DNA from: Mytilus galloprovincialis
Lineage: Eukaryota; Mollusca; Bivalvia; Mytilida; Mytilidae
NCBI RefSeq assembly: GCF_965363235.1
Contig: NC_134841.1
Span: 60,161,078-60,225,077, forward strand
Length of the DNA: 64,000 bases
Direction: 5' to 3'
In this document: positions 46,962 to 60,538 of the stretch, piece after piece
Numbering within the stretch: position 1 is the first letter of the stretch
Layout of the letters: each line of letters begins with the position of its first letter
The notes under the pieces: generated by a model
Told to the model about the DNA's origin: nothing
Database searches by the model: none
The model's input: only the letters and a program-made list of their open reading frames with translations
Translations under genes and position numbers: made by a program

Positions 46962-49718
46962 GTAAGAAGATTGTTTGACTTGTTATTGTTAACTGTTTTT
47001 GAAACGACATAAAAAAAAATCAACATTCATTGTCAAGCTAGGACATTTATGTAAAATTGTTGCGAAAGCGAGAGCTAGCGATCCTACATTACATCGCTTG
47101 CGGCATCAGCATTAAGGTTCTGTTTGTGATAAGCTTTGTAGTGCCAACAATACACTATTCAGGGCAAAATTTCGATGGATTTAATTTTATGCAGTTTACA
47201 TTTCCTCACATTACGGAAATTCTTTTTGCACATGCTAAATTTGTACCTACATGGATTGTTAAACTAGACACTTGGAAAGACGTCAATTTTCAACATCAAG
47301 AATACGTATATCAAGAAGAAGAAACAATGATTTTCACAGACACTTCCCCCCTTATTTCCATGTATTAATGATAAATATACTTACTTTTTACAAACAACAT
47401 CACACTTTTACATTGACAACACCAACCGTGGACGAGGCCGAACCTTTTGCGATTATTTTTAAAATTAATAGGTCTATTATACTTGATTTTTGTAGGAATT
47501 GTAACACTCAAGATAATTGATCTATATATTTGAATGAAAAAAATCAAGACGCAGGTAACATTGCATGGCTATAGCAATCGTCTATAAACTCTCTTTTATT
47601 GTTCCACTGACGATTTCTTTTGCAAAAGAAAAACGTAACTATACTGGAGAACATACCGATATATCAATAAATATACAAATGCATGCAAGAATATCTACGT
47701 ATAGAAATAGGAAATCATTAATTGTTTATTTACAGAAATTTCTTCACATGTCTGAACTCAAGACCATTAAATTGTAGTGTACTATGGGATGCCAGATTAT
47801 ATGTAAATAAAAAGCATCGATTTCACAATTGTAATTGGGTATAATTGAACCTATGTTTATACGTATGAACTTGTTATGGTTCATAGTAAAGTGCTGTTTT
47901 GGCATCATTGAAGATGTTTAAGGACTGTGCCAGTTATAAGTCTTGTAAATAATACATTGAGTGATGAGAGTTTTTTTTTTAATGAAAAGTAATCAAGATA
48001 TAATATACATTTTTTGTTCGTAAATAGGAACCAAAATTAAGTTCGTTTATTTTAAGGGAACCTTGTTTTACCAATTCAGTTACTGTGATGTTAATGACAA
48101 ATTCGATTGATTTCCTACATGGTTATTGATTCCAACGATACCATGGTAAGACTATAAACCTTTATAGTTTTACTATTTGTACATGTAACAGTAAAGGGAC
48201 AAAATAAGATAGTTGACATGTTAATACTGCGTAAAATCCGGCCTCGAACACGTTAATACTAATTGAAATATGGTGTCGATATAAGATTTTCGGTGGGATC
48301 TATTGAATTATTGATTTGAATAGACTTGAACCGAATTTTGTAGTAATTTATATCCCGCTCCCTACGAGACTTTGTCGATTATAACGGTGTAGAATTATTA
48401 GAGAATGTCTAGACTCGGAAAATTAATATATTGTAATATATACGGTAAGTGCACTTGCTTTATTCATCAGTGAAAATGAGTACATCTGATATATTTTTGT
48501 GAATCTGTGTTGTTTGTTTGCTGTCATGGATTGTCTGCAAATGTTCCGATGTCTATGATTCAAAAGCAATTAAAACTTTAGACCTTTTATGTTTGGTTTC
48601 AGGAGCTGCTCTGTTGACATTCCGTTTTTAGACATCCAATACAGGGAATTTATTGACCATTGCCATTAATATATTTATTTTCAATTTGGTAAACAAAAAG
48701 AAACCAATTAAATGCGTTATTTGGTAATTAAGAACTATTGATTTCATTTAAACGGTTTGATTTGAACCTGAACATGTTTCGTTTCGCACAAATATGCCAA
48801 TAATTAACGGGCATTTATTATTGATATTACTTATATATATATATATTACTTTCTATGAAATATGTCTAAATAGGTAATTATAACAGATTGTTCGGAATTA
48901 AAAAAAATAGATCCAGTTGTTCATCCGTAACCTAATTTAAAATCCACAGTAACAGTAATTTTCACAGTCGGGTGATATTGGTGGTGAATTTATTTAATTT
49001 CTATCCTATTGTGTGGTAAACATATTTTCTTGTAAATTGGAATGTTCTGGCGTAAATGGATCGTGATGTTTATCTGTAACAAATTGTGATAAAAACGCAT
49101 TTTGTAGAAAATCTGGAATCAAAAGCGTAAGTAATTTTTTTTCTTCACAACTATTGGCATGTCTAAATTTTGTAATTGAAACAATTTTCATGTTTTTTTT
49201 TTAATTTAGAAATGAAATTGTACACAATTTTATACCCCATGTAATAAAACTTTTTAATTTAAAAAAACGTTCTGACGGATAATGAATTATTAATGATATA
49301 TAAACATGAAATATGAGCAACAGGATACATCATTTCGTTTAAAATTCATGAATACATCTCAAGCATGTTTTAATTTGTTTTTAAATGAAATCTGAGTTTA
49401 AAAAAATAGTTTTGTGGCCAGATAACTCGAAAGTTAAATATTGGAACGTATATTAACTTGTGAGTTTTTTTTATATCTTTTTATATCATTATTTCTATAC
49501 CTTTGGACCTGTGTGTATTTCATGGACAGAGTCACATTCTTAAAATAATTATGATATTAAAGTTAACATTTCAAATCTGCAAATATATTCCAAACTTTTA
49601 ATACTTCGATGCGCTTATTATAGAGTTTGGCATGTGCATATAATAGACACGTGTCTGTTACGGAAGACCATGTGTTGATTGACTTTGAGATGTCTTCTTG
49701 AATTTCAGAGTTGTGAGG
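46962..49718. other. Intergenic sequence, no supported gene
   Basis: AT-rich. Short open frames at 47057-47368 (plus) and 49191-49006 (minus) have no start context, splice sites or motif that I can defend. An (AT)n run lies near 48833. Confidence 0.4.
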
Positions 49719-49941
49719 CCCCTCATGGGGGGGGGTCCTAGTAATCACATAATCACCATTTTTTTGCCAATATAATCACATAATCATTAAATATTTGCTT
49801 ATCTTTAGTAATCAAATAATCATAAACTAAAAATACAGTCCTAGGTAATCAAATAATCATGAAATATTTGGCTTAATAATCAAATAATCATTAAAAAAAC
49901 CGGCCAAGTAATCACATAATCAAAAACCCCATGAGGGCCCT
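49719..49941. mobile_element. MITE with TAATCACATAATCA internal repeats
   Basis: GGCCCCTCATGGGG at the left and CCCCATGAGGGCCC at the right are inverted. Between them TAATCAMATAATCA recurs about six times at irregular spacing (49741, 49773, 49808, 49837, 49867, 49909). Non-coding. Confidence 0.7.
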
Positions 49942-51717
49942 CAGTTGTTTGATTGCTGTCTCTTTTTCAAATGTCACTCATCTGCTATGTATTAGGGTAG
50001 TATATTGCCATTTCAACTAGAGTTGCTGGAATTATATCTGTAAAAATCCAATGTTCAAATTGACTTTCTATAAGTCTTATGAATACAGACATTTCATCTT
50101 TTTTTTTACGAGAAAGCCGTTTGAACAATACTTAAAAAGAACGTGAAATAAAACTTTTATTAACGCATCTGTAGTCTTTCTTTGACAAAGTTTTGGTTGC
50201 GAACACTAGACGGACACCTCTGTTGCAGAGGACTAGTGACGCAACGTTTTTGCTGCCGGAAATGCAAGGGAAAGGGATGCCTCTTTATTTCATTCGCAGT
50301 CACAATGCAATGAGTCATTTACATTTTTTAAAGTGTTTTCTATATCTTGTCTTACAATTCGTCGAAAATATTTGATTTGTTTTGTTTTTGTTTTTGTTGC
50401 CTGGTTGTATTCTTTTATTAAAAGACTACTGTTAGCGGCCACAAAATCAATTAAATATTTGGTAAATGACCACACTATATTTCTATATTTGCAATTTTAT
50501 ACATTTCTCTGATCTTTATTATTCACATCACACAAGGAAATTATGTTGTCAATAACGACTATTATAAACAAACGTGTGGTCAGGTAAAAAAGGAAAAATA
50601 CGTTTTTTTATTTTGTCAATTTTAATTTAATCCTTTATGTGATATTATCTTGTGAGAATTATGTCAATATTATGTTTTGACTTTTGAAATACTTATTCCA
50701 TTATTCGTATTCGTTAAATTATAAAATGTTTATAGATTACAGGTAAATACAATTTAATACCTATATGTAAGTCATCTTTGATAATATATTAATCTTAATA
50801 GTAATTTAACCCAATTCTTTTATTCGTCGGCTCATTTTGGTCACTCTGTAGTGTTATGGAGAACACGACTGACTTAGGAATCTAACCTTACTCGAAATGT
50901 ATGCAAATTATCATTTATATCACCAAAAAAGAAATACCGGAAATATGTGTATCGAATCTACCTCCGACGAATTTCATTATTAAACTAAATCACTCCTTTG
51001 TTAAAAAAAATTAAATGACGAATATGTGAAGCATCGTTTTAGGTAATAACTCTCCCCCATAGAACTTAACATAACTGTGTAAAATTTGTGAACGAGAATA
51101 TGAGTGTGTTTATATTAAAAAGGCAATTATGTTCTTATAAAAGTCTTTAATATTATTTTATGATTGCTCTAGAATTAAACCGCTGCAGATAAATATAATA
51201 CAATGTTTCTGGTTAAACTAGTTTTATTTTATTGAAATAGATTGGTTTGAAATATATTTCCCTTGATATTCATGTGTAATTAAATTCACTTTCAAAAATG
51301 GAAAATAACCTTTTGAAACCTTTTATTAAACATTTCAAGTTTAAGCACTTTAATTGTCCAAGTATTTCTATTACCTATGTAAGATAGAATTATAGTTATA
51401 TACAAACGTGACTTTAATATGTCATCCTTAATCTTGGGTTGATAATCCTTGTAGTACATACTAATTGTATATTTATTTTTAATAACCAGTTGATTATCCC
51501 ATTTCTATTTTGAGTTTTTTGCTTTGAAAAATTCTTAGTTCAATTATGTTTTATGAAGTCTATTCAGCCATTCTACTAACAACATCCACCTTATTTATCA
51601 AATTACACGTTTTTATTCATGAAATCTTTAAATTCTTTATTATCTACCACTGAAAGTTAAACCATCAGCATCGGAGTTCATTATCACTGACCTACATGTA
51701 GTATACATTTTTGTTTA
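49942..51717. other. Intergenic AT-rich sequence, no gene seen
   Basis: No repeat family or exon recognised. Confidence 0.4.
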
Positions 51718-51855
51718 AGGGCCAGCTGAAGAAAACCTCCGGATGCGGGAGTTTCTCGCTGCATTGAAGACCCATTGGTGGCCTTCGGCTGTTGTCTGCT
51801 CTTCGGTCGGGTTGGTGTCTCTTTGCCACATTCCCCATTTCCATTTTCAATTCTA
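51718..51855 (-). repeat. SINE-like dispersed repeat C, minus strand
   Basis: On the minus strand it reads GAAAATGGAAATGGGGAATG, GCAAAGAGACACCAACCC, GACAACAGCCGAAGGCCACC and TCTTCAATGCAGCGAGAAAC, the fullest match to the copy at 25880. Its 5' end touches the satellite that begins at 51862. Confidence 0.85.
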
Positions 51856-51861
51856 ATAGAG

Positions 51862-54800
51862 AACCATTGCAACTGAAATCATACTCTTAGAGAACCGTTG
51901 CAACATGAACCATACTAATAGAGACCCCTTGCAACATGAACCATACTAATAGAGAACCCTTGCAACTAAAAGCATACTAACAGAGAACCTTGCAAAATGA
52001 ATAATCCTAAAAGAGAACCCTTGCAACTTAAAAAATACCAATAGAGATCCCTTGCAACATGAATCATACCAATAGAGAACCATTGCAACTGAAATCATAC
52101 TCTTAGAGAACCGTTGAAACATGAACCATACTAATAGAGACCCCTTGCAACATGAAACATACCAAAAGAGAACCATTGCAACTTAAAACATACCAATAGA
52201 GAACCCTTGCAACATGAATCATACCAATAGAGAACCATTGCAACTTAAAACATACCAATAGAGAACCCTTGCAACATGAATCATACCAATAGAGAACTCT
52301 TGCAACATGAATCATACCAATAGAGAACTCTTGCAACATAAAACATACCAATAGAGAACTATTGCAACTTAAAACATACCAATAGAGAACCCTTGCAACA
52401 TGAATCATACCAATAGAGAACTCTTGCAACATGAATCATACCAATAGAGAACTCTTGCAACATGAATCATACCAATAGAGAACTCTTGCAACATGAATCA
52501 TACCAATAGAGAACCCTTGCAACATGAAACATACCAATAGAGAACCCTTGCAACTTAAAACATACCAATAGAGAACCCTTGCAACATGAATCATACCAAT
52601 AGAGAACCATTGCAACTGAAATCATACTCTTAGAGACCCCTTGCAACATGAACCATACAAATAGAGAACCCTTGCAACTAAAAGCATACTAATAGAGAAC
52701 CTCGCAACATGAATCATACTTATAGAGAACCCTTGCAACATGAATCATACCAAAAGAGAACCCTTGCAACTTAAAACATACCAATAGAGAACCCTTGCAA
52801 CTTAAAGCATACCAATAGAGAACCATTGCAACTTAAAGCATACCAATAGAGAACTCTTGCAACATGAAACATACCAATAGAGAACCCTTGCAACTTAAAA
52901 CATACCAATAGAGAACCATTGCAACTTAAAGCATACCAATAGAGAACTCTTGCAACATGAAACATACCAATAGAGAACCCTTGCAACTTAAAGCATACTA
53001 ATAGAGAACCTTGCAACATGAATCATACCAATAGAGAACTCTTGCAACATGAATCATACCAAAAGAGAACCCTTTCAACATGAATCATACCAATAGAGAA
53101 CCCTTTCAACATGAAACATACCAATAGAGAACCCTTGCAACTTAAAGCATACTAATAGAGAACTCTTGCAACATGAAACATACCAATAGAGAACTCTTGC
53201 AACATGAAACATACCAATAGAGAACTCTTGCAACATGAAACATACCAATAGAGAACCCTTGCAACTTAAAGCATACCAATAGAGAACCCTTGCAATATGA
53301 ATCATACCAATAGAGAACTCTTGCAACATGAAACATACCAATAGAGAACCCTTGCAACATGAAACATACCAATAGAGAACCCTTGCAACTTAAAGCATAC
53401 CAATAGAGAACCCTTGCAACTTAAAACATACCAATAGAGAACCCTTGCAACTTAAAACATACCAATAGAGAACTCTTGCAACATGAAACATACCAATAGA
53501 GAACCCTTGCAACTTAAAACATACCAATAGAGAACCCTTGCAACTTAAAACATACCAATAGAGAACTCTTGCAACATGAAACATACCAATAGAGAACCCT
53601 TGCAACATGAATCATACCAATAGAGAACTCTTGCAACATGAAACATACCAATAGAGAACCCTTGCAACTTAAAGCATACTGATAGAGAACCCTTGCAACA
53701 TGAATCATACCAATAGAGAACTCTTGCAACATGAATCATACCAATAGAGAACTCTTGCAACATGAAACATACCAATAGAGAACCCTTGTAACATGAATCA
53801 TACCAATAGAGAACTCTTGCAACATGAAACATACCAATAGAGAACCCTTGCAACATGAATCATACCAATAGAGAACCCTTGCAACATGAATCATACCAAT
53901 AGAGAACTCTTGCAACATGAAACATACCAATAGAGAACCCTTGCAACATGAATCATACCAATAGAGAACCCTTGCAACATGAATCATACCAATAGAGAAC
54001 CCTTGCAACATGAATCATACTAATAGAGAACCTTTGCAACATGAAACATACCAATAGAGAACCCTTGCAACTTAAAACATACCAATAGAGAACCCTTGCA
54101 ACATGAATCATACCAATAGAGAACTCTTGCAACATGAATCATACCAATAGAGAACTCTTGCAACATGAATCATACCAATAGAGAACTCTTGCAACATGAA
54201 ACATACCAATAGAGAACCCTTTCAACTTAAAGCATACTGATAGAGAACCCTTGCAACATGAATCATACCAATAGAGAACTCTTGCAACATGAATCATACC
54301 AATAGAGAACCCTTGCAACTTAAAACATACCAATAGAGAACCCTTGCAACATGAAACATACCAATAGAGAACCCTTGCAACATAAATCATACCAATAGAG
54401 AACCCTTGCAACATGAATCATACCAATAGAGAACCCTTGCAACTTAAAACATACCAATAGAGAACCCTTGCAACATGAATCATACCAATAGAGAACCCTT
54501 GCAACATGAATCATACCAATAGAGAACCCTTGCAACATGAATCATACCAATAGAGAACCCTTGCAACTTAAAACATACCAATAGAGAACCCTTGCAACAT
54601 GAATCATACCAATAGAGAACCCTTGCAACATGAATCATACCAATAGAGAACTCTTGCAACATGAAACATACCAATAGAGAACCCTTTCAACTTAAAGCAT
54701 ACTGATAGAGAACCCTTGCAACATGAATCATACCAATAGAGAACCCTTGCAACATGAATCATACCAATAGAGAACCCTTGCAACTTAAAACATACCAATA

Positions 54801-55948
54801 GAGAACCCTTGCAACATGAATCATACCAATAGAGAACCCTTGCAACATGAATCATACCAATAGAGAACCCTTGCAACATGAATCATACCAATAGAGAACC
54901 CTTGCAACTTAAAACATACCAATAGAGAACCCTTGCAACTTAAAACATACCAATAGAGAACCCTTGCAACTTAAAACATACCAATAGAGAACCCTTGCAA
55001 CATGAATCATACCAATAGAGAACCCTTGCAACATGAATCATACCAATAGAGAACTCTTGCAACATGAATCATACCAATAGAGAATCCTTGCAACATGAAT
55101 CATACCAATAGAGAACCCTTGCAACATGAATCATACCAATAGAGAACCCTTGCAACATGAATCATACCAATAGAGAACCCTTGCAACATGAAACATACCA
55201 ATAGAGAACCCTTGCAACTTAAAACATACCAATAGAGAACCCTTGCAACTTAAAACATACCAATAGAGAACCTTGCAACATGAATCATACCAATAGAGAA
55301 CCCTTGCAACATGAAACATACCAATAGAGAACCCTTGTAACATGAAACATACCAATAGAGAACCCTTGCAACTTAAAACATACCAATAGAGAACCCTTGT
55401 AACATGAAACATACCAATAGAGAACCCTTGCAACTTAAAACATACCAATAGAGAACTCTTGCAACTTAAAACATACCAATAGAGAATCTTGCAACATGAA
55501 TCATACCAATAGAGAACCCTTGCAACTTAAAACATACCAATAGAGAACTCTTGCAACATGAATCATACCAATAGAGAACCCTTGCAACATGAATCATACC
55601 AATAGAGAACCCTTGCAACTTAAAACATACCAATAGAGAACCCTTGCAACATGAATCATACCAATAGAGAACCCTTGCAACTTAAAACATACTGATAGAG
55701 AACCCTTGCAACATGAAACATACCAATAGAGAACTCTTGCAACATGAAACATACCAATAGAGAACCCTTTCAACTTAAAACATACTGATAGAGAACCCTT
55801 GCAACATGAAACATACCAATAGAGAACTTTTGCAACATGAATCATACCTATAGAGAACCTTGCAACATGAATCATACCAATAGAGAACCCTTGCAACATG
55901 AAACATACCAATAGAGAACCCTTGCAACTTAAAGCATACTGATAGAGA
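51862..55948. repeat. 31-bp satellite array, about 130 copies
   Basis: The unit AATAGAGAACCCTTGCAACA, TGAATCATACC repeats with a strict 31-bp period across 4.1 kb. Two main unit types alternate irregularly: one with ACATGAATC/ACATGAAAC and one with ACTTAAAAC/ACTTAAAGC. A second change is CCC against CTC after GAGAA. The left ~280 bases are more diverged (CTAATAGAG, CTCTTAGAG, ACTGAAATC variants), while the middle and right are homogenised. Because 31 is not a multiple of three, the minus strand reads the unit in all three phases (LQGFSIGM, ARVLYWYDSC, KGSLLVCF), giving long chance open frames up to 109 codons. There are no unique spacers, so it is not CRISPR. Confidence 0.97.
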
Positions 55949-58630
55949 AATAAACATTTGATAAGTCATTAATAAGTGTGGGTTTTGTTTCCCAAATAGT
56001 TCTTTATATTACAGTAACCTTTAATAATTATGTTAAGATAGCTTTAATGCTACTGTTTAACTTTGCTGACCCATATCATATATAAAACGTGACATAGTAT
56101 ACCAAAGATCATTTTAAATGTATTTATAAGTCATGCATAAAAGCATAGACGGTTTTATGCATACTCCATGATAGTTGTTCATAATTTTATTACAGTAAAC
56201 TTGCGTACAAGTCGTCAAGAAAATATTTCGAATACGAATTTCTTAACTACTTTCCGTGTGATTCAGAATAATGGCTGAAGAGGGGTTGGGTTTTTTTGCG
56301 GTTTTTTTTTTGCGTCTGAAATAAAGACATTAATTTGGGGTTCATGTGTCTGTTTTGCTTCAATAGTTCGTTACTTAAACAGAGGCGAAAGATATCGAAG
56401 GGAAAATCAAACTAATAAATCGAAAAAATTTGCAAAAAAACCAACGAAAATTAATTAAAAAAACACAACACAGAAAAACTGGAACTCCGCAACAATCCGA
56501 TGGTTATCGTGATAAATATACAAAAATGTACCTTCAAACAAGTAGAAATGGTCGATTCGAGCCAAGTGACAGTTCACGGACATATAAATAATGCCATTTA
56601 TCAAATAAAACCCGAACTTTGTGTTTTATTTGCCTTGGTCAATTCTTATTCTGTGCTGACAAAAGATGAATATGATTAATGCATCTGAAAACAGAATGTA
56701 TATTAACGAATGAGGCATTGCACAAAACATCTCCTGAAGTAGTTTTAAGTAGTAACTTATCGGTGAAAGGGGATGCTGAAATTGTATTGAGCAGGCGGGC
56801 GTCGTGGTTGGTAACGAGTCACTGAAAAGAAAATAGAAAATAGTACTTAAGTAGTTGATATTTTATCAGAAGGGTCAGACGAACGGATATGGGAATCAAA
56901 TTATCTCGTAAAATGTTCCGAACAATAAAAAAATAAGCGGGTCCATGAGCAATTGCAAACGTCACGTTAGATAAACAGAAATTTATATAAATAAAAAAAG
57001 TCTAGTAAACATACTATCAAAATCCCACAACTGTACATATTTACATTAATATTTATCGAAATGATCTTTGGCGTTCAATTTCACCGATTAATTCATTTAA
57101 ATATAAAGGATAAAAGCAATTTTATATTTGTAAAAAGAATTTATTTTAATCCATGTATAACATTAATCCTAATCAAGTATATATTTTCACTGAAACGTAC
57201 AGTTAGTGGGGGAAATGTCTAGGTTCAATGAGATATTATACCTTTTTAAAGATGGTAAGTGCTACTTATATTAATTTTGTGCTATTATATAAGACTTTGT
57301 ATTCAAGTGTTCAAAAGATGTAATATGCGGCCAATTTCTCTTGTATTTACCGTCAGTATAGAAAGACCAGTTTAAGAAGCACTTAATTTTAACATCAATA
57401 TGTGTATTTTGCGATTTTGATGATAGTGTGTCATACCTACTAAAAAGAAGTTTCTAAATTGCGAGGAAAAATAGAATATGTACATTATGTAATTAGGGAA
57501 CAGGGGACGAGTTTCATATATTGTTATCTGTAAAAATGCTAATGTTTATACTCTTAGATCAAAGTTTATACCAAATTATTATATAATGCATCCAAGCAAG
57601 AAGAAATTTACTGCTGTCTATATTTAACGTACACGTTCAAAGGAAACTGTCAATTTCGTAAAGAAAATTTTGAAATCATGAATTTAACTTATAATATCAA
57701 TTGCCTTTTACAATATACTATGTATTTTTGTTTCGTCTGTCCTGTCTCGCTATTATTAACTTATGTTTGTAATTATGTTTTCTTGTACCCCTGTGTGTGT
57801 CTAAGGTAATGAATACAATCTTTTTTTGATAAACATTTCAGAACAGATGACAAAAAAAGATCTCGCAATTTAAATGAATCTGTTATATTATGAGTTGTTA
57901 ATGATAGTTAACAAAAGTTACAATGCACTCAAATAGAAAAATATAAATCGTCCAATTAAAAACATGCATTTGCAAAGCGGTGAGTGCAAGTTTCAAACAA
58001 TCATATCAAGTATACATGTACTTCGGTAAGTTATGAAATACCGAGTTATTGCACATTTATTTTGCGGTAAATATTGATAAAAAATCAACACCTAATTTCG
58101 AAGATGAAATTCATACTATTTAAATATGTGCGAAGGAAATCAATTATTTTTAGTCTATTTTAATTAAAACATATTAAAGTTCAAACATCGATTTAATGTT
58201 TTATGTACTCTAGTAATGGCTTTTAGTGTTACTTTTGATGGCTAGTATACTATTTGTAACACGATAAAAAGGATATTAGAAACCAAAACGATCAAAGATA
58301 AAGTATGTAATTAATTTTGGTTGACCCTGAATGAAAATGTGTAATATATTTGAATAATTTAGTAAGGTTGTCCTCAATATATATAACTACACTTGTGTAG
58401 AACTGAATGATGTAGATATTGATAGTTATATACAGAACATTTTTAAAAAATGCTTTTATACATCAGTATATCATGAAAGATATTTAGTTTTAGATTTTGT
58501 CATCTCCCTTCATTGTTACTGTCTCTGGCTCTGAAATAATATACTAGTATAGGGGTCTGATTTAGCCTGATAATCATATAGTTATTTAATGGCTTTCATT
58601 TCTTAAAACGTGTTTCTTATCTTTTTACAG
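55949..58630. other. Upstream region of the repeat-protein gene
   Basis: AT-rich. A fragment of repeat B lies at 56375-56470 (AACAGAGGCGAAAGATATCG, AAACTAATAAATCG). A possible untranslated first exon ends at a GATG|GTAAGT donor at 57254/57255. No coding exon seen. Confidence 0.4.
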
Positions 58631-58663
58631 ATTACTGTAGTTAAAGAATAGGTAAAGCATCCA

Positions 58664-60538
58664 ATGGCGGAATCAACATCGCCATTACCACCATCTAACA
58701 GAAATACAGAACGAGGTACAAACCACGACTCTGAGATAGACGACAGAGATATATTTGATACTCCTAGGGAGGAAATAGACGTTGGAAACAGTATTGAAAG
58801 AAATAAAAGAGATGATCAGACAAACGGGAATGACACTTCTCGTTCCAGAAATTCACAAATAAACGATAATGACACATCTCGTTCCAGAATTTCACAAATA
58901 AACGAGAACGACACATCTCGTTCCAGAAATTCACAAATAAACGGGAATGACATTTCTCGTTCCAGAAATTTACAAATAAACGAGAATGACACTTCTCGTT
59001 CCAGAAATTCGCAAATAAACGAGAATGAGACTTCTCAATCCAGAACTTCACAAATAAACGAGAATGACACTTCTCGTTCCAGAATTTCACAAATAAAGGA
59101 GAATGACACTTCTCGATCCAGAACTTCACAATCAAACGGGAATGACACTTCTCGTTCAGGAACTTCTCAAATAAACGGAAATGACACTTCACGTTCAGGA
59201 ACTTCTCAAATAAACGGAAATGACACTTCACGTTCCAGAAATTCACTAATAAATGAGAATGACATTTCTCCTTCAAGAAGTTCACCAACAAAACCACGGG
59301 TGATTGATTCTGAAACTAAATACACCGTTGGAGAAGACAATTCACACCCAAACAACTCTGAAAATTCAAATAAAGATGGAAAAAATAGTGTGAATTCAAA
59401 AAAGGAGACAAAGCGAAATAATTATTCAAAGGAAGAAATATTAAAAGGAGATAATACAACACGTTCAAACCAGAATAATAAAAAAGACGAAACTGGGAAA
59501 TCTCCAGATGGTGAGGACGAAAACGAAATCACGAATACCAAGAAGGTCGAAAAAGAAAATCAATCAGTTTCAGATGATGGAAACATAAATAATAACTCAA
59601 ACCACCCGACATTTTCCGAAATTCAAAAAGCAAACGATGACAGCTTAAAGAGTCCTTCACGAGAACCAATAACGAATAACAATGTTACTTCATCAGCCAG
59701 TGAAAAACATTCTGACAGTGATAGATATACAGACAGCGAGACAACAGGTGGCAAATCGTCATTAAGTGAACATACGCCAAGAAGCCAGACAAAAAAGTCA
59801 AAAAAGAAACCAAAACGTAGTTCGAAGTCTCCTAAACCTACAAAGTCAAAAAGTATTTTGAAGACTGAAGAATCAAAGCCGCATAAACCTCTAGCCTTCA
59901 TGTCTTCTTTATTGGAAGATGGAACTACTCCCCGTAATCCGACAAGAGACAGTGGGGATAGTACCGTTGTTTCATTGCCGGCAATAAACCGGCAAAATGT
60001 TATAAACAAGGTATACGTAGATGATACAGAGAAAATAGTTAACAAATATCCCAAACGAGACAAGGATTTCAAGTTAGAATTTGTATATGACCTAAGGCCA
60101 AAATATCCGTCTTGGTATGCACCTGAAAAAAGATTGAGTCGTCGAGAAGAAAAAGTCTTCAGCGATATGTCTGGCGTATATGCAGATTATAAACAACAGG
60201 ACGAACGCCATCTGTCGAAGACAAAGACAATGGACGATAGACTGAAAAAACTTGAGAAATTAAAGAGAGAGGAAATCAAAGAGAAAAAAAGAAAGAAATT
60301 AGAAGCTGCTTATGAACAATATGAACAATTAAAAGACGTTCGCGAAAAATTCGATATTATGTGTTGGTATCGTAATCATACGCAATATATTACTCCGAGA
60401 GTTTTAGAACATGAAAAATTGAGTCGACATGTCTATGGACTTCCAGAATCTTTAAAAGAACAACAAAAATTGATAAAAAATCTAAAACGCAAACCAAAGA
60501 AACGAACGAAGAATGGAAATCGAATTGACAGTCACTAA
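58664..60538 (+). CDS. Disordered protein with twelve 13-residue repeats
   Basis: The exon begins after a TTTTTACAG acceptor at 58630. ATG at 58664 follows an in-frame stop in the leader. The 624-residue frame ends in TAA. Residues 54-209 are twelve copies of NENDTSRSRNSQI (39 bp each), with conserved D/E-T-S-R-S-R spacing. Residues 210-440 are Asn/Ser/Lys/Asp-rich and low in hydrophobic residues, so intrinsically disordered, with a KKSKKKPKRSSKSPKPTKSK patch near 380. Residues about 445-624 differ: KYPKRDKDFKLEFVYDLRP, YPSWYAPEKRLSRREEKVF, then a long basic helix (KKLEKLKREEIKEKKRKKLE) and a KKRTKNGNR tail. No signal peptide or membrane helix. The repeats could be phosphorylation or mineral/polyanion-binding sites, but that is speculation. 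The C-terminal conserved-looking part is where homologs should be sought. Confidence 0.85.
   Translation: MAESTSPLPPSNRNTERGTNHDSEIDDRDIFDTPREEIDVGNSIERNKRDDQTNGNDTSRSRNSQINDNDTSRSRISQINENDTSRSRNSQINGNDISRSRNLQINENDTSRSRNSQINENETSQSRTSQINENDTSRSRISQIKENDTSRSRTSQSNGNDTSRSGTSQINGNDTSRSGTSQINGNDTSRSRNSLINENDISPSRSSPTKPRVIDSETKYTVGEDNSHPNNSENSNKDGKNSVNSKKETKRNNYSKEEILKGDNTTRSNQNNKKDETGKSPDGEDENEITNTKKVEKENQSVSDDGNINNNSNHPTFSEIQKANDDSLKSPSREPITNNNVTSSASEKHSDSDRYTDSETTGGKSSLSEHTPRSQTKKSKKKPKRSSKSPKPTKSKSILKTEESKPHKPLAFMSSLLEDGTTPRNPTRDSGDSTVVSLPAINRQNVINKVYVDDTEKIVNKYPKRDKDFKLEFVYDLRPKYPSWYAPEKRLSRREEKVFSDMSGVYADYKQQDERHLSKTKTMDDRLKKLEKLKREEIKEKKRKKLEAAYEQYEQLKDVREKFDIMCWYRNHTQYITPRVLEHEKLSRHVYGLPESLKEQQKLIKNLKRKPKKRTKNGNRIDSH

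Noticed and set aside
47057-47368. Plus-strand 103-codon frame
   Set aside because: Begins with a non-ATG codon and has no acceptor, donor or motif that ties it to the candidate exons upstream.
51862-55948. CRISPR-like array
   Set aside because: Units are contiguous with no unique spacers, and the context is eukaryotic.
51946-55969. Many minus-strand open frames of 60-109 codons (LQGFSIGM, ARVLYWYDS, KGSLLVCF)
   Set aside because: They are produced by a 31-bp unit whose phases mostly lack stops. No single frame spans the array and there are no start or splice signals.
58764-59297. Minus-strand 177-codon frame (KFWNEKCHSRLFV repeats)
   Set aside because: It is the antisense shadow of the 39-bp repeats of the plus-strand gene.
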